A stretch of 64,000 bases of DNA. Origin: Lichina pygmaea (Eukaryota > Ascomycota > Lichinomycetes > Lichinales > Lichinaceae). A model generated the notes under the pieces. It worked only from the letters and a program-made list of their open reading frames with translations. It was not told the origin of the DNA and ran no database searches. The position numbers were made by a program, and so were the translations under genes. This document shows, piece after piece, positions 11,671 to 22,648 of the stretch (its first letter is position 1; each line of letters starts with the position of its first letter). The stretch covers positions 4,712,001-4,776,000 of the forward strand of contig OY730169.1 of the NCBI GenBank assembly GCA_963422465.1, read 5' to 3'.

Positions 11671-12015
11671 CTCTAGTGACGCTACCAGCAAAGCAAATCT
11701 CCACAATTCGACCATATCACATCTCCAACGCTTTTATTTCCTCTTCTTCTCCCTCCCCCCTTGGCGTCTTTTTCTTTGCCCCTCTCCCGAGATTTCCTCA
11801 TTTTCCTCGACAAGTCAGACTTACCGTGTAGTTTTATTAGGTGTTCTCCCTCGACAACGACCATGTGTCGAGGACTGACGCGAGCGTTGTCGATGGAAGC
11901 CGTGGTGGACGGTGATGGAAGATAGTCGAGACCTGATAAGGTTCACAAGATTGATCAGGTCGGTACGGTCAATACAGTCTACAAGACTCATACCGTGGGA
12001 CCTACTACAACTCAT

Positions 12016-12047
<32 letters not shown>

Positions 12048-13330
12048 AGTAAAAGAAAACTCGGAATGAGAGTGCTGAACGGTCGTACGTACGGTAATAC
12101 TGTATATCGGCACGTCATTTGATCTTGTAGTCACCATCGATGCTGTACTGTACGTACCGATGATCTGAACGTCTGATGACCCTCCGTCACACGCAAGATC
12201 TCCCCCGTTCAGAAAGCTTCACTTCATGGGTGTACAGTACAGTATCTCTCGCATTCCCCCAACAGCACTAGACATTTGAGCAGACTATTCACTCCAAGTC
12301 ATTCGGTCACGTATCAGAGGGGGACCGGTCTGGTCGTGTGCCTCAGGAACAGGGTTGCAGCCATGTAATCGCAGAAAGCGGCCGTAGTCCATGCACCGCC
12401 GGCCGAGTCTAGTCACGCATCGCCAGTACCGTAACGGTCGTATTCACGTATCACGAAAAACAGTGGTAGTCAAGTGCCTTCAGGGAACAGTCGTGGTCAG
12501 ATGCCACAGGGCCCCCAGTCGGCGATTGATTGCTGTGACAGGCGTCGTTGGTATTCTTTAAGCGGAAGGCTGAGACAAGTCACGTTGACTGACTGCTGGT
12601 CCGGTCGGACGGAGAAGGATGGGATAGGAAGGACGAGGAAGGGATGGGATGGGATGGAGATGAGATGGCGATGATCGAGAGGGAAGTGCGATGGTCACTG
12701 ACGAGATAGGAATCAGGACTCGAATGAAATGGCCACTAACGAGATATAAAGGTTGAAATCGAAATGCTACGATCCAAAGTAAAACACAACAACGAAAAGA
12801 AAAAGAGAGCCAGATTCACGCCAGAAGGAATGCCACTTCATGATCGTGTCTGTAGTGTTGGTCACGATCAACATCTTACCCTTTCCGTTTCCCCTGCGAT
12901 CAGGTGTTGCAACGTATGTTTTTTAACTCTTACTGTACACAGGAACGCCAAAGGGAGCATGACGACCGAAGGGAAGAAGAGAAGAGGGAAAGGGAGAAGG
13001 GAAAGGGAAAGGCAAAGGGGAGCAAGTAAAAGGCAAACAACTCTGCCGGAAGGGAGGAAAGGAGTGCTGCCAGGTGTAAGCATCGCAAACCTTCCTCTCT
13101 CCCTCGTGGGAACATTAAAAAGCCGTGACCTGTGAAACCCGTCGCCGGCCCATCCCTAATTGCTGACTTGTTTCCCCGGCACCGGAGGAAAGAAGAGTCG
13201 AAGAAGTAACTCGAAAGGGAGAACCCCCAGCCCTTCAAGGAAGACATCCTGGGAAATGAAAAACCCTCCCCCCAAAAGAAGACATCTTGGGAAATAGGGA
13301 AAAACCCTCCAGAGAAGACATCCCGAAAGT
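11671..13330. other. Intergenic between convergent CSN7 and RAX1, no gene
   Basis: Contains purine-rich microsatellite at about 12014-12048 (GAAGAAGAA), GGATGGGATGGGATGG-type short repeats near 12620-12670, and AAGGGAAAGGG purine tracts near 12970-13060. Near 13240-13330 the motif GACATCCTGGGAAAT and its variants recur three times with CCCTCC. No supported coding region was found. Confidence 0.5.
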
Positions 13331-14699
13331 TCAAAGCCTCTTCCCTGGCACCAGCACGAACAAGAGCACGAGCGCGGCGACGGTGAGGATGGTGACGCAG
13401 AGGGTGGTCAGGGCTCGCTTGTTCAGCAGTTTCCGGACGTATGGCTCGCGCATGCGGGCGAACTTCATGAAGGTGTACTCGCTGAGGCCGACAAAGGCGA
13501 GGATCGGATCGACCGCGTACTGGTGCGACGCCAGCGAGTAGACGCCGAGGGTGAAGGGGATGATGAGCTGTGTTTGGGGTGACAGGCCTCGTCAGCAAAA
13601 AAGAAAACCAAAGAACCAAAAGGATGGAGGAAGCGCGGACAGGGAAAGGGGACGCATCAGTTGGACCGCTGAAAAGAGTGGTTCGAGCTGGCAGACAGAC
13701 GAGACGATGGCGAGAGGGAAAAGTAAAGGCTCACCCAGAGTCGAGTCGGTCTCGAGTAGTCCAAGAAGATCAGGACAAAGGCCGTCCAGAAGCCTCCGAA
13801 CATGCAGAGCAGCCCGAAGATCAAGCGAAGCATGATGGACGGCGGCACGAGGTTGCTCAGAGCCTTGGCGCGCAGGAAGCCGGGGAAAGCGTCGCGCTCC
13901 ATGGCCTGGAAGACGTAGTCCTTGGCGGCGTCAAAGATCTCGGGGTCGTCGCGACCGTCCTCCTCGATCTGGCTCGTCACTCGCGCGATGATCGAGTCCG
14001 GCAGCACAATCTCGCGCTCGCTGCCCGGCAGCAAGAAGGTGTAGAGGATCTTCTCGGCCGACACGCGGATGTCCTGTCGGGCCACCGTGTGCGCCGGCGA
14101 GGCGTTGCGTGCATCGGGCGTCGAGATGATGCTGGGCCGCGGGCGACGGTCGGCCGCGCCATCGTCCTGCGGCAGGTCGGAGCCAAGGCTCGGATGCGGC
14201 GAGGTTCCCGTCCGGCCGGCGCGGCCGGTGTCCCTACGGAGGATTGCCGACACCCGTTGATCCGGCGTCTTTTCGCTGCCTAGAAAATAGTTGGATGGAC
14301 CGACATGTTCGTCGAAATCTCCCATGCGCTCGAGCATGGCCGAGGACCGCTTGCTACCCGGTGTCTTTTCGTGTTCGGGCGTCTCGATGAGCACCGACTG
14401 TCGAAGCTCACGCACATAGTGGCGGCAGAGAGACATGTGCTGGGCGACATCGAGCCTGGTCGATTTGGACCTGTCAGAGGCCGATGGAATGGCCCTGCTG
14501 GTGGGGAGGCGGGGACTCCCAGGGAGAGCCAGACGTACCAGAAATCCAGATAGTCGACCGATCTCTGCTGGTCTCGCATGTAGATGTAGAAAGAGTAGAG
14601 ATCAACCGGCGGTAAAGTCCTGCGACTCAGTACCTCGAAGAGCGTGGGCAGCCGGTTCCGGCTCTGCTCAGGTGACGGGGTCTGAGTCGACGCACTCAT
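13331..14699 (-). CDS. RAX1: RAX1-type RGS-domain membrane protein
   Basis: Three exons, 14539-14699, 13735-14455 and 13331-13567, 372 aa. The reading frame is kept at both introns (83 bp and 167 bp). The protein has a split RGS fold: the N-terminal part (LPTLFEVLSRRTLPPVDLYS to LRQSVL, about residues 18-75), a Ser/Arg-rich insertion, and the C-terminal part (ILYTFLLPGSEREIVLPDSI to AFPGFLRAKA, about 175-250). Three or four hydrophobic helices follow, including LRLIFGLLCMFGGFWTAFVL. RGS plus membrane anchor is the arrangement of yeast Rax1, a bud-site landmark protein that works with Rax2; in filamentous fungi the role is less defined. The choice of TTC TG|G CTC GAT at the first junction restores the conserved DFWLDV.QHM motif. 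The last exon ends GKRL. Confidence 0.85.
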
Positions 14700-15700
14700 C
14701 GTCGCCGTCGGTAACGGGCACTTGACCGAGTTCGGGGGGTTGATCTGCCGGAAAGGGTGGTTCGTCGAGTGACTGCTATCGTCACTACAGGTGCGAGCTG
14801 CCTTTCGTAGGCGTACTCGGGCTCGGTCAAGTCACGATCAGCGTCGTCACAGTACGTTCTGTCACTTCTTCTCAGGTCACCACGGTGACCTGAAGCTTGG
14901 GGTATTCTGGCAGTGCAAGCTTGATCGAACAATCATGGTACGGTACGGTACTGGCAGAGGCAATTGGCTGTGAAGAAGTGGCTAGGTGTTGTGAGCATGA
15001 GCTGTATCAGGCTGACGATATCACTGCTTGTAGGACAATCGAAGATGAGGGGAAGAGGTGAGTGGATTGAGTTGTCCGTCAGGCTTTCGTTCACTTGATT
15101 CGCTAAGGTCCGTATGCGACATAGTACGGTACTGTAGCAGAGCCGCACGATAGCCCACGTGATCTCGGTACGTATACGGAACGTACGAGTACTCGTACGA
15201 GGGTTGACATGCACGACATGGGTAAGCGACGGCGGAAGTACGGCGGCACAGGCGGTACAGGCGGTACAGGCGGCGACGGGCGGCAAGGGCGTCCTCAAGA
15301 AATGGAGAGACTGTCCAAGTCACGCTGACAAAGGCATACATGATGCTAGCCACGTCACACATAGCCCTCGAGAGCAACATGGATGTATCCGATCGTCTTG
15401 ATCGGAGAGGCTGACCTGGCCCGCATGTCAGTTTTGAGAATGGCGACAGTACTAAATTACTCATGCAATGAAGCTTTGGCCACTCTATCTGGTTGGTCTC
15501 TCTGCTGCTGTGGAATTCTCACGGCTGTACGATCAGGCATAGAGTACCAGTCTTATACGGAATGGCTTCAAGGTCACTCTCTCGAGGCCAAGTGTAACAC
15601 TGCACATGATATCCTGAGATACCAAGGCTTTCCTTCTTCTCATGACGACCCCTTTCGCGGTCGATCTTGCTACTTGCAAAAAGAAGCTGCTCCCGACCCC
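14700..15700. other. Intergenic, no supported gene
   Basis: Several overlapping open frames on both strands lack recognisable similarity. A GGCGGTACA triplet repeat occurs at about 15245-15275. The region near 15160-15200 contains TACG palindromes. Confidence 0.4.
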
Positions 15701-15704
15701 TTCA

Positions 15705-16575
15705 TCACACCTTGGCGGATGCTAAAGTGTCCCGACTATACCAGGGTAGGGGTGGGGATTTTGACACTCGCTCGGCACAGGTGTTCTTCGTCGCGTCGGA
15801 GTTGCGACAGTTGTTTTCGGTGCCGAGGTGGGGCCTGGAAAAGGGCGCCAGTATGGATGCAGACGGTGGATTTGATCCTGCCGGCAGCTCGTCGCTCCTC
15901 TCACGCGTGGACGACGAGGACTCGTTTGGAACTGTCGTGATGGTGCCGGCTTCAGTGTCAGGGTTGGCACCGTCATTGTTATGGCTGATGCTGTTGGGGA
16001 GGTTGCTGTTGCTGATGCCGCGACAGCTACCGCGATTTATGTCTGCGTCGCTCGTGTGCCCACGTGAAGAACAGGTGATACCACCAACACCACCTCTCTG
16101 AGGAGGACAAGTCTGAGCAACACACATCTTAAGCTCGATGTGTGGTGTGGCGGTGGTGTTGCTCTGTAGCGATGTGGTATCGCGACCTGTCCACACTCGG
16201 GCCGGAATGACAGCATGCATGAATCGTCCCACAACGCCAGGCATGTTCTGAGCAACCTCGTCCGCTGTCCTCTGCTGCTCGATATCGTTCGTGTCGAGCT
16301 CCTGCCGCCGCATGTGTCGGTCGTCACGACCACCGTGGCTGACGCCGCCGCTCCCCTCCTGTCTCCCTTCCCGAGCGACGGACGGCCCTTGAGCGATCGA
16401 CGCCATCGAGGGCTTCGTAACCTCCCGAGCTGATGAGGATAGTGCTTCGGTAGCGGCTGTTGTTGACGATGATGCTCGGCTGGTGAAGCCAAGTCCCGAT
16501 CGGTCCGATCAAGCATGCAACACAGCTGAGGACGTTAGCGACGAATCTAGTCTCGGCGTTGGCGTCGGAAGCCAT
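15705..16575 (-). CDS. Hypothetical protein, doubtful gene model
   Basis: A frame starting at ATG 16575 encodes MASDANAETRFVANVLSCVA, a short hydrophobic stretch to about residue 27, and then loses the frame. A second minus-strand frame (about 15705-16406, 233 codons) is Ser/Thr/Asn-rich and could be joined through an intron near 16400-16430, where GTTACG could serve as donor. I found no recognisable family and no strong splice support. The combined product would be a small N-terminally anchored protein with a disordered tail. It could equally be non-coding. Confidence 0.25.
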
Positions 16576-17016
16576 CCTGGTCCGTGCCGATGCTGCTGCT
16601 GCTAATGGAACGATGGAGGGAGGATTGAGAGGTGAACGGGGAAGATGTGTACTCTCTTACGTGTCGACAGAGAGGAAAAGGCCACTTACTTTGGAAACTG
16701 CTGGAGGACGGGTGTCAGAACAGGCCGGGGCGAGTCACTGCTGTCGATATCGTCGTTGAGTTTCCCGGGGAAGAAACAGCTGCCTGTTCATGCCTTCCGA
16801 TCCTGGGCGGCTCGTCCGGCTGGGTGTTGCGGGGGTTGCATGACTGGCTCCTTCCCCCTACAGTAGTTGTCCTCACAGGCGGAGCACATGCTCCCCCAAC
16901 AAGGGGTTTTCAGAGGTACAAGATGGGTGGGCAAGATGATAAGGGGTATTTAGGTTGTCCATGCTTCGTCAACGTTGACTTGTCTATCATGGCGGCCGAG
17001 GACACGGCTCCGGCGA

Positions 17017-18647
17017 TCATTGCTCGGCAAGATGCTGCAGGTTCCAAAAGAAGTCAGAGGCGCACGTGTCGGCATCCCGAAAGAGCTGTAGTCGCAAGGG
17101 CCGGCCGAGTGAAGCCACCTACCGACCACTCCGGGATCGCTCTGATCTGCTGCCACATGAATTTCTCCAGCCGGTTCGCGCTCTTGGCGTACGGCGTCGT
17201 CTCGCTGTTGTATTGCCGGCAGTTGTTAAAGATGAGCTTGGCGTCCTTGAGGAAGTCCTCGGGTGTCGGGTAGAGGTCTCTCTCGTGCTTCTCTTCCATG
17301 GTCGAGAGGTCCATCGGCTCCTTGATGACGTCGTAGTAGTCCGCCACGTCGTCCTTGTTGACGGGTTGGGCGAACGGCCATGCCGCCTGGTGGTTCTGGA
17401 GGTCGTTGAGCAGATGCAGCAGTTGGTTGTAGTTGGGCCCGTGTCGGGGCTGTCGCGCGAGCTCGTCCATGTCAGGAGACCAGCCGGACTCCTCTGCGTC
17501 GTCGCCGTCAGTTGGCCGATGGCTTCGGGGCGTCCGAACCGTCGGAAGCAAGGTGGAAGACTTCACTCACTGATGGCTGCAATCAACAGCGGATCGATCC
17601 TGCAGACACCGTTCCGCCATTCTTTTGGCGGCGGATGGACCAGATGGCTCTTGCTGAAGGCTCGAATCCTGGCACGTACGGTCTCCTTCTGCTTGAGCAG
17701 CATGCGGCCAGCTTCGAGATAGCGAATCTTGGGCACCATGGAGCACTGCATGATCGTGCCGCCCTCGTAGTCTTTGATGTATCCCATCCACCGCGCCCTG
17801 TCAAAGGTGATCTCCTTTGTGAAGCCTTGCTTCTTGAAGTATCCAATCGCGTAGTTGTCGGCGTAGGTGAGCAGATGCATCACGGGCGAAGTGGCTTTGA
17901 CGTAGTCCTGGACAAGCGTCAGCCGTGTCACTATGACTCTTGCTGTACTACCTGGAACCTGGACCTTCAGGTGCGACATGAGATGGGCGCCGTAGCCCTT
18001 GACCTGCTGGTCTGACGAGATGGCGCAGAAGACAATCTCGGCAAACTCCCTCGAGTTGAAGGGCTTGTAGGTGATCCCACTTTGTTGACGACGAGAAGAT
18101 CAGCAAGAAGCTACTGCAAGAAACCCGGGTCCGGTAGCTTCTGATTCGTACGTACCCAACCACCTCAAGCGGCTTCTTCACGATGGCCATGGACAGATGC
18201 GTGCGGTCGTAGATCAGGCGCGCGACGTATTCCTTCGGCATCTTGGGGAGCTGCTTCTGGAAGATGCACTTGAGGCCGGTCAAGATGATCAGGCTCTCGC
18301 GCGAGCCATCGTTGTTGACGACGCGAAACTCGATATCGCCGTTGCGTTCTTCGATGACGGCCGGCTGTTATTCACGTCAGCGGAGCGCATTCCCGTTCGA
18401 CCACTAGACAGATCAGACGGAGAGGCAAGTACCTTCTCCGGGAAAGGGATGATCCTGACGGGGGGTTCGACAGCAGGAGCAGGCGACGCTGTGTGCGACT
18501 CCTTGACTCTTTTGCTGGATTTGGGTGTGCCGGGCTCCTCCTCAGAAGCTTTGCGTTTCCCATCTGCGTTGGTAAGGTCAATAGCTGGCGCGACCTGTCG
18601 ACACTGGGACTTTCTGCTATCCTCTTACTTTCTATGTCCAGCGCCAT
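17017..18647 (-). CDS. GCN5: GCN5 histone acetyltransferase (SAGA/ADA catalytic subunit)
   Basis: Seven exons: 18629-18647, 18433-18563, 18156-18364, 17965-18079, 17571-17907, 17123-17493, 17017-17034, giving 399 aa with every junction in frame. It acetylates histone H3 tails within SAGA/ADA as a transcriptional co-activator. The Lys/Ser-rich N-terminus ([18 protein letters not shown]) is followed by the GNAT domain. That domain has the catalytic Glu in REFAEIVF (about residue 134), the acetyl-CoA loop QVKGYGAHL (about 144-152) and the GYFKKQGF and [12 protein letters not shown] blocks. A C-terminal bromodomain (about 285-390) has [18 protein letters not shown] and the [11 protein letters not shown] end. 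The final exon is 18 nt and encodes only HLAEQ. The first exon is 19 nt; because CTTCCAG directly precedes this ATG, an additional upstream exon cannot be excluded. Confidence 0.93.
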
Positions 18648-19350
18648 CTGGAAGGGCAACGCGAGAGATCTGTAGACTTAGTACGTATGTATCCTGCGCA
18701 TGTATTGGGGATCGTGGGGACGCGATCCTCGACCCTTGCCGAGACGTTCTGACTGATCCCAAGCCACAAATTTCGTGACTTATGGGAGAGCTTAATGCTG
18801 TAGTCGGTGAGAGAGGGAGATGATGAAAGATGGGTCAGAGATAGTGAGACTAATTCTCGAAAGTTCCAAGTTGAGCTCTCGCCGCGTTTACCGCTTCACG
18901 CGTCTTTATTAGAGTTTACCGAATCCTGGCTCCACCTATGATTCGTTAGCGCGAGGACTAGAACGACCCTTATCCAGTACGTATCGTACCTTCGTACGTG
19001 TATGTACGTACGTACCGTACCCCGTACGGTACTCGTACGAGCTGAGCGACGGATATAACGTTACAGGAGTACAGGCGAGAGTTGGCTACAGAGCCACATT
19101 GTCAGAATTCTCGAGACATCTAATTAATTTCCCAGCGTGAGATTGGTCGCTGATTTCTCAGCTTACTAAGAGTATGTATGTACTACGTAACGTACTACCG
19201 TAACATTATATCCGTCACCCACCTCGTACGTACTAGTACGGAAATACTTACGTACTTGCTCAAGGATTCGACCTTGAAGAACATCCGTCGTAAACTGCTG
19301 CTTGGCCTCTACCGTGTAACGCAGTTGACAACATACGCAAACGGCATCAA
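18648..19350. promoter_or_regulatory. Divergent GCN5-OST5 intergenic region carrying a MITE
   Basis: About 700 bp between the two start codons. The OST5-proximal part is occupied by MITE copy B (19034-19230), so the transposon now forms much of the OST5 upstream region, ending 120 bp before its ATG. TACGTA palindromes cluster at 18975-19040, immediately left of the element. Confidence 0.5.
19034..19230. mobile_element. MITE copy B with 29-bp terminal inverted repeats
   Basis: Ends 19034-19062 and 19202-19230 are inverted repeats matching at 25 of 29 positions (CGTACGAG..., GACGGATATAACGTT at the inner side). The interior shares TCAGAATTCTCGAGACATCTA-like sequence and GGTCGCTGATTTCTCAGC with copy A at 52-226. 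No open frame. The outer ends run into GTACGTAC palindromes, so the precise insertion site and target duplication cannot be fixed from sequence alone. Confidence 0.85.
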
Positions 19351-19853
19351 ATGTCCTCCTCGCTGGAGCTCGTCTGGGAAGCAGCATCAAACAGGCCCTT
19401 CCAGCCCGCCGTGGACAAGAGCCAGCATTTCTATCTTGGATTTGTCCTTCTCATACTCGGTATGTTCATGTCGATAATGTCGCACGCCGTTTCATCATCA
19501 CGAGACAATGGTCAGGTCCTAGGAGACGGGCTTCATCCGGAGAACTAGTAGCTAATGCCTTTCTCGTGACATAGCCCTCCTTCTTACCGGGTACTTCTCG
19601 TTGAGTGAGTCCCACTTCAGTGAATTGAGATTTACTATCAGTGGTGGAGACGTTGGATGAAAGATCGACTGAGTTGATACCATCTAGATCGTTCCTTGAT
19701 CAACGTTCCCCGAGTCGGCGTTCCGGCTTCGGTGGCATTCGGGTAAGTACTTGTCGATAAGCCGCATCTAGGATAGCATAACGCTGACGCAGACTTGTGG
19801 CCTCTAGTTTCGGTGCTGTTTACATGATATGCGCTGTTGGCGTCTACGTTTAG
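19351..19853 (+). CDS. OST5: Oligosaccharyltransferase subunit OST5 (TMEM258 family)
   Basis: Four small exons, 19351-19459, 19575-19604, 19688-19742 and 19808-19853, give 79 aa, the usual size for this subunit. Phase is kept at each junction. It is a minor subunit of the ER oligosaccharyltransferase that transfers the N-glycan to nascent proteins and is associated with the STT3-OST1 subcomplex. The product begins MSSSLELVWEAASNRPFQP and has two hydrophobic helices. The first ends in LLLTGYFSLNRSL; the second follows the conserved NVP.VGVPASVAFG and ends FGAVYMICAVGVYV. The second exon is only 30 nt, which makes the gene easy to miss. A MITE lies just upstream. Confidence 0.9.
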
Positions 19854-20033
19854 TGCACTAGTCAATCAAGGAGTTTTAGGCAGTCCACAGGAAAGAGCCC
19901 GTCACCCGCAAGGTGGCAAGTTTCCTTCTATCGTAGTAGATTCAACCATCTCAAAGAACGAACGGGTCTGAAGAGCACATAAAGACTGCCATCCACACCC
20001 GATTCTTCCCAGGACCTTTGGGAGACTACGCAT

Positions 20034-21308
20034 ATGGTCAGACCTCGAGATGCCCCTGCGCCAGTGCTGACCGCAGTATCGAACGGCGCGAGGCAGCTGT
20101 CGATCTTGCTACGATGTCTCGGTTTCGCGTCCAAGGCCCAGGTGCGCATCACCCGCGAAGGCCTGCGGTTCAGCGTCGAGGAGGCGAAGGTCATGCAGGG
20201 TGAGTGAGAGCCGGCCGGACAGTCTCGCCATCGGAAACACAGTTCTGTTCAAGCCACAGCTGCAGATCGACTGCGAGTTTGAACTGAATTGCGTCGTTCC
20301 GTAGGCGTGGCCTTCCTAGACCGGGCTCTGTTCACGAGCTACACATATAATCCTACCCAGCATGGTCCGGACCACATGACGAACGACGAAGCCAGCCCCG
20401 AAGATGACCCTGAGGACCATCGCCGGACAGCGTTTCAGGTATCGCTGCCCGCATTGCTGGAGACGCTGCAGATCTTTGGCCTCGAGGCTCTTAGCTACCG
20501 TGGGTCACGTGATCCGGGCGGTGCCTACAACGCCGGCGTGTCCTCGTTCGCATCTGGCGGGACATCGGCCTTTGACCGGCGCGTGCTGGGCATGTCTGGG
20601 ATATGTCGCCTGAGCTACCCAGGCCCTGGCGCCCCGCTCGGTGTGATCCTCGAGGAGACAGGCGTGACGACGACATGCGAGCTCGTCACGTACGAGCCGG
20701 ATCCTCGCGAGGAGATTCCGCTGCACCGGGAGCGGCTGGCGCTGAAAGTCATCATGCGAGCGGCGTGGCTTCACGATGCCATCGTCGAGCTCGCGTCGAC
20801 GAACCCGACGCGGCTCGTCGTGGCGGCGTCGCCGACGGGCCCGCAATACCTGGCCTTCTCGGCCGCGGGCGCGCTCGGGTCGGCGACGGTTGAGTTCTCC
20901 AAGGACCCGCAGCTGCTCGAGACGTTCCAGGTGGCGCGAAGAACGACCAACGCGTACAAGTTCTCGCTCATCAAGAACGCGTCGCGCGCCATGGCCGTCG
21001 CGTCCAAGGTCAGCATCCGCGGCGACGACCAGGGCGTGCTGAGCTTTCAGTTCATGATCGAGTCTGAAGGAGGTGGCGGCGGTGTCGGTGGCGCTGCCAG
21101 TGGAGGAAGGACAGGAGGGGCAGGAGGTCGTGCCGGTGGAGCAACATCAGCAGCACCAGCAGCAGCGGCAACCACGGGAGGCGTCAGTTTCGTGGACTAT
21201 CGCTTCGTGCCTTTTCTTCCTGATGAGGCCGAAGGCGACGATGACGGCAATCATGATGGGACCGACGATGACGATGATGGCAATGGCGACGACGAACAAG
21301 ATTTGTAA
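20034..21308 (+). CDS. RAD1: DNA-damage checkpoint clamp protein RAD1 (9-1-1 complex)
   Basis: Two exons, 20034-20199 and 20305-21308, 389 aa. With Hus1 and Rad9 it would form the PCNA-like 9-1-1 ring loaded at damaged DNA to activate the ATR/Mec1 kinase. The first exon encodes LSILLRCLGFASKAQVRITR followed by EGLRFSVEEAKVMQ, the usual N-terminal strand-helix of Rad1/Rec1/Rad17-type clamps. The second exon continues GVAFLDRALFTSYTYNP, LPALLETLQIFG, and SKVSIRGDDQGVLSFQFMIE, the typical end of the second PCNA-like lobe. A Gly-rich linker (about residues 305-335) is then followed by VDYRFVPFLPDE and a very acidic Asp tail. The tail and Gly-rich insertion are extra relative to the core fold. Intron of 105 bp. 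Confidence 0.88.
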
Positions 21309-22648
21309 GGAGATGGCTAGACTAGGGCCAGACCAGAGCTGGACCACGGCCAGTCTTGGGCTGGACCACAGCTTTGATGATGGAAGCAAGTCAGGTATCA
21401 CGGCGACTCGGTACTTTGACTCCTCTCATCTGTTACACTGTTGTCTCTGACATCTACGCTGTGTCTGCAGTGTCTGCAGTGTCTGTCATCTCCACCATTA
21501 CTGTCATCTCCAATTGTCACTCTTATCTTTACCGTTTCTGTCATCTCAATTGGCTTCGCCGTCTCTGCTTCTCTCCATCCCTCCTACTTAGCGCTTACTC
21601 CATTTCTGCCATCTCTGATCTCTCCAAAAACTCCAGCCTCCGCTCATCTTTATCCTCCCCAGTACTCACTTCTTATCTCTGCTCTTTCTGCCATCTCCAT
21701 CCTCTTCACCGTCGGTGCTATATTCATATTCCACACCGTCTTCAGTACTCGATAGTACTCGGCAGTACCCAACCTCCACCGCTCTCTCCCGCTTTCTCCA
21801 CGATGCACTTTCCTATCCTCTGTTTCTCTCTACAGTACAGTACGCCCCTGCGTCTCCTTCCCTCTCTCTTCCCCCCTCTCTTCCTCTCTTCCTCCCTTCC
21901 TCTCCACCTCTCCAACAAAAAGCATTCATCCCGAGCCACACCTCTACCTTACTCGGTGTGAGCTACTAGCACACTTCTGTATCTCGAGCGCTAGAGTATA
22001 GATACGGTGGGTCTAGGGCAGCAGCAACAACAGCAATCGTTCTTTTCACCATCATCATCATCATCATCATCGAAGCCGCGTGTCTACCTCCATAACTCCA
22101 ATTTCCGCTCCATGTCCTCTGTTCCCTCGGCGACCAGAGGCGGTTGTTATTATCCTGTCCTGTTAGTCTTGTGAGTCGCTTACGTATCATCATCACTGAT
22201 ACCGGCGGCATTGTTCAACAGATCAAGACCGGCGGCCTGGCTGTTGGTCATGATGGCTTGCCATGCAACCTTGGGAGGAGTACTTGGACTACCCTACGAG
22301 GTGTCTTAGCTTACGGTACAGCTGTAGGACCGAGTACCAGTATACTCGTAGTGGATTTCTTCGTTGGGGACGAGAGAAGCAGGGTATGGAGGGGTTGCAC
22401 TGAGCTTGATTCTTTCTCCTCGAAAGAGGAAAGACGAGACGACGAGAAAGACGTGAGAATCTCATGAGGTATGAAGAAACATTGATATATCAGTTGAGGT
22501 GAGGATCGGATCTCCCAGCTCGATGTTACTTGATGGCTGGCGCTGTGCGATGGGAGTCGAGCATCATACCAGACTGCGTTCGTTCACTCGTCCTCGAGAG
22601 AAAGTTCATGAACACGGGTCTTTGTACATACGTAGCGCTAGGCGTAAT
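21309..22648. other. Intergenic between convergent RAD1 and PPP4R2, no gene
   Basis: A pyrimidine-rich, CATCTC/CTGTCAT-repetitive stretch covers about 21420-21920, with imperfect repeats of TCTGCCATCTC. A (CAT)n tract sits at about 22049-22072. The pyrimidine skew makes long open frames on the plus strand that are low complexity, so I do not call them genes. Confidence 0.5.

Noticed and set aside
21440-21970. Plus-strand Ser/Leu/Pro-rich frames after RAD1
   Set aside because: Driven by a pyrimidine-rich low-complexity tract; overlapping frames are equally open.
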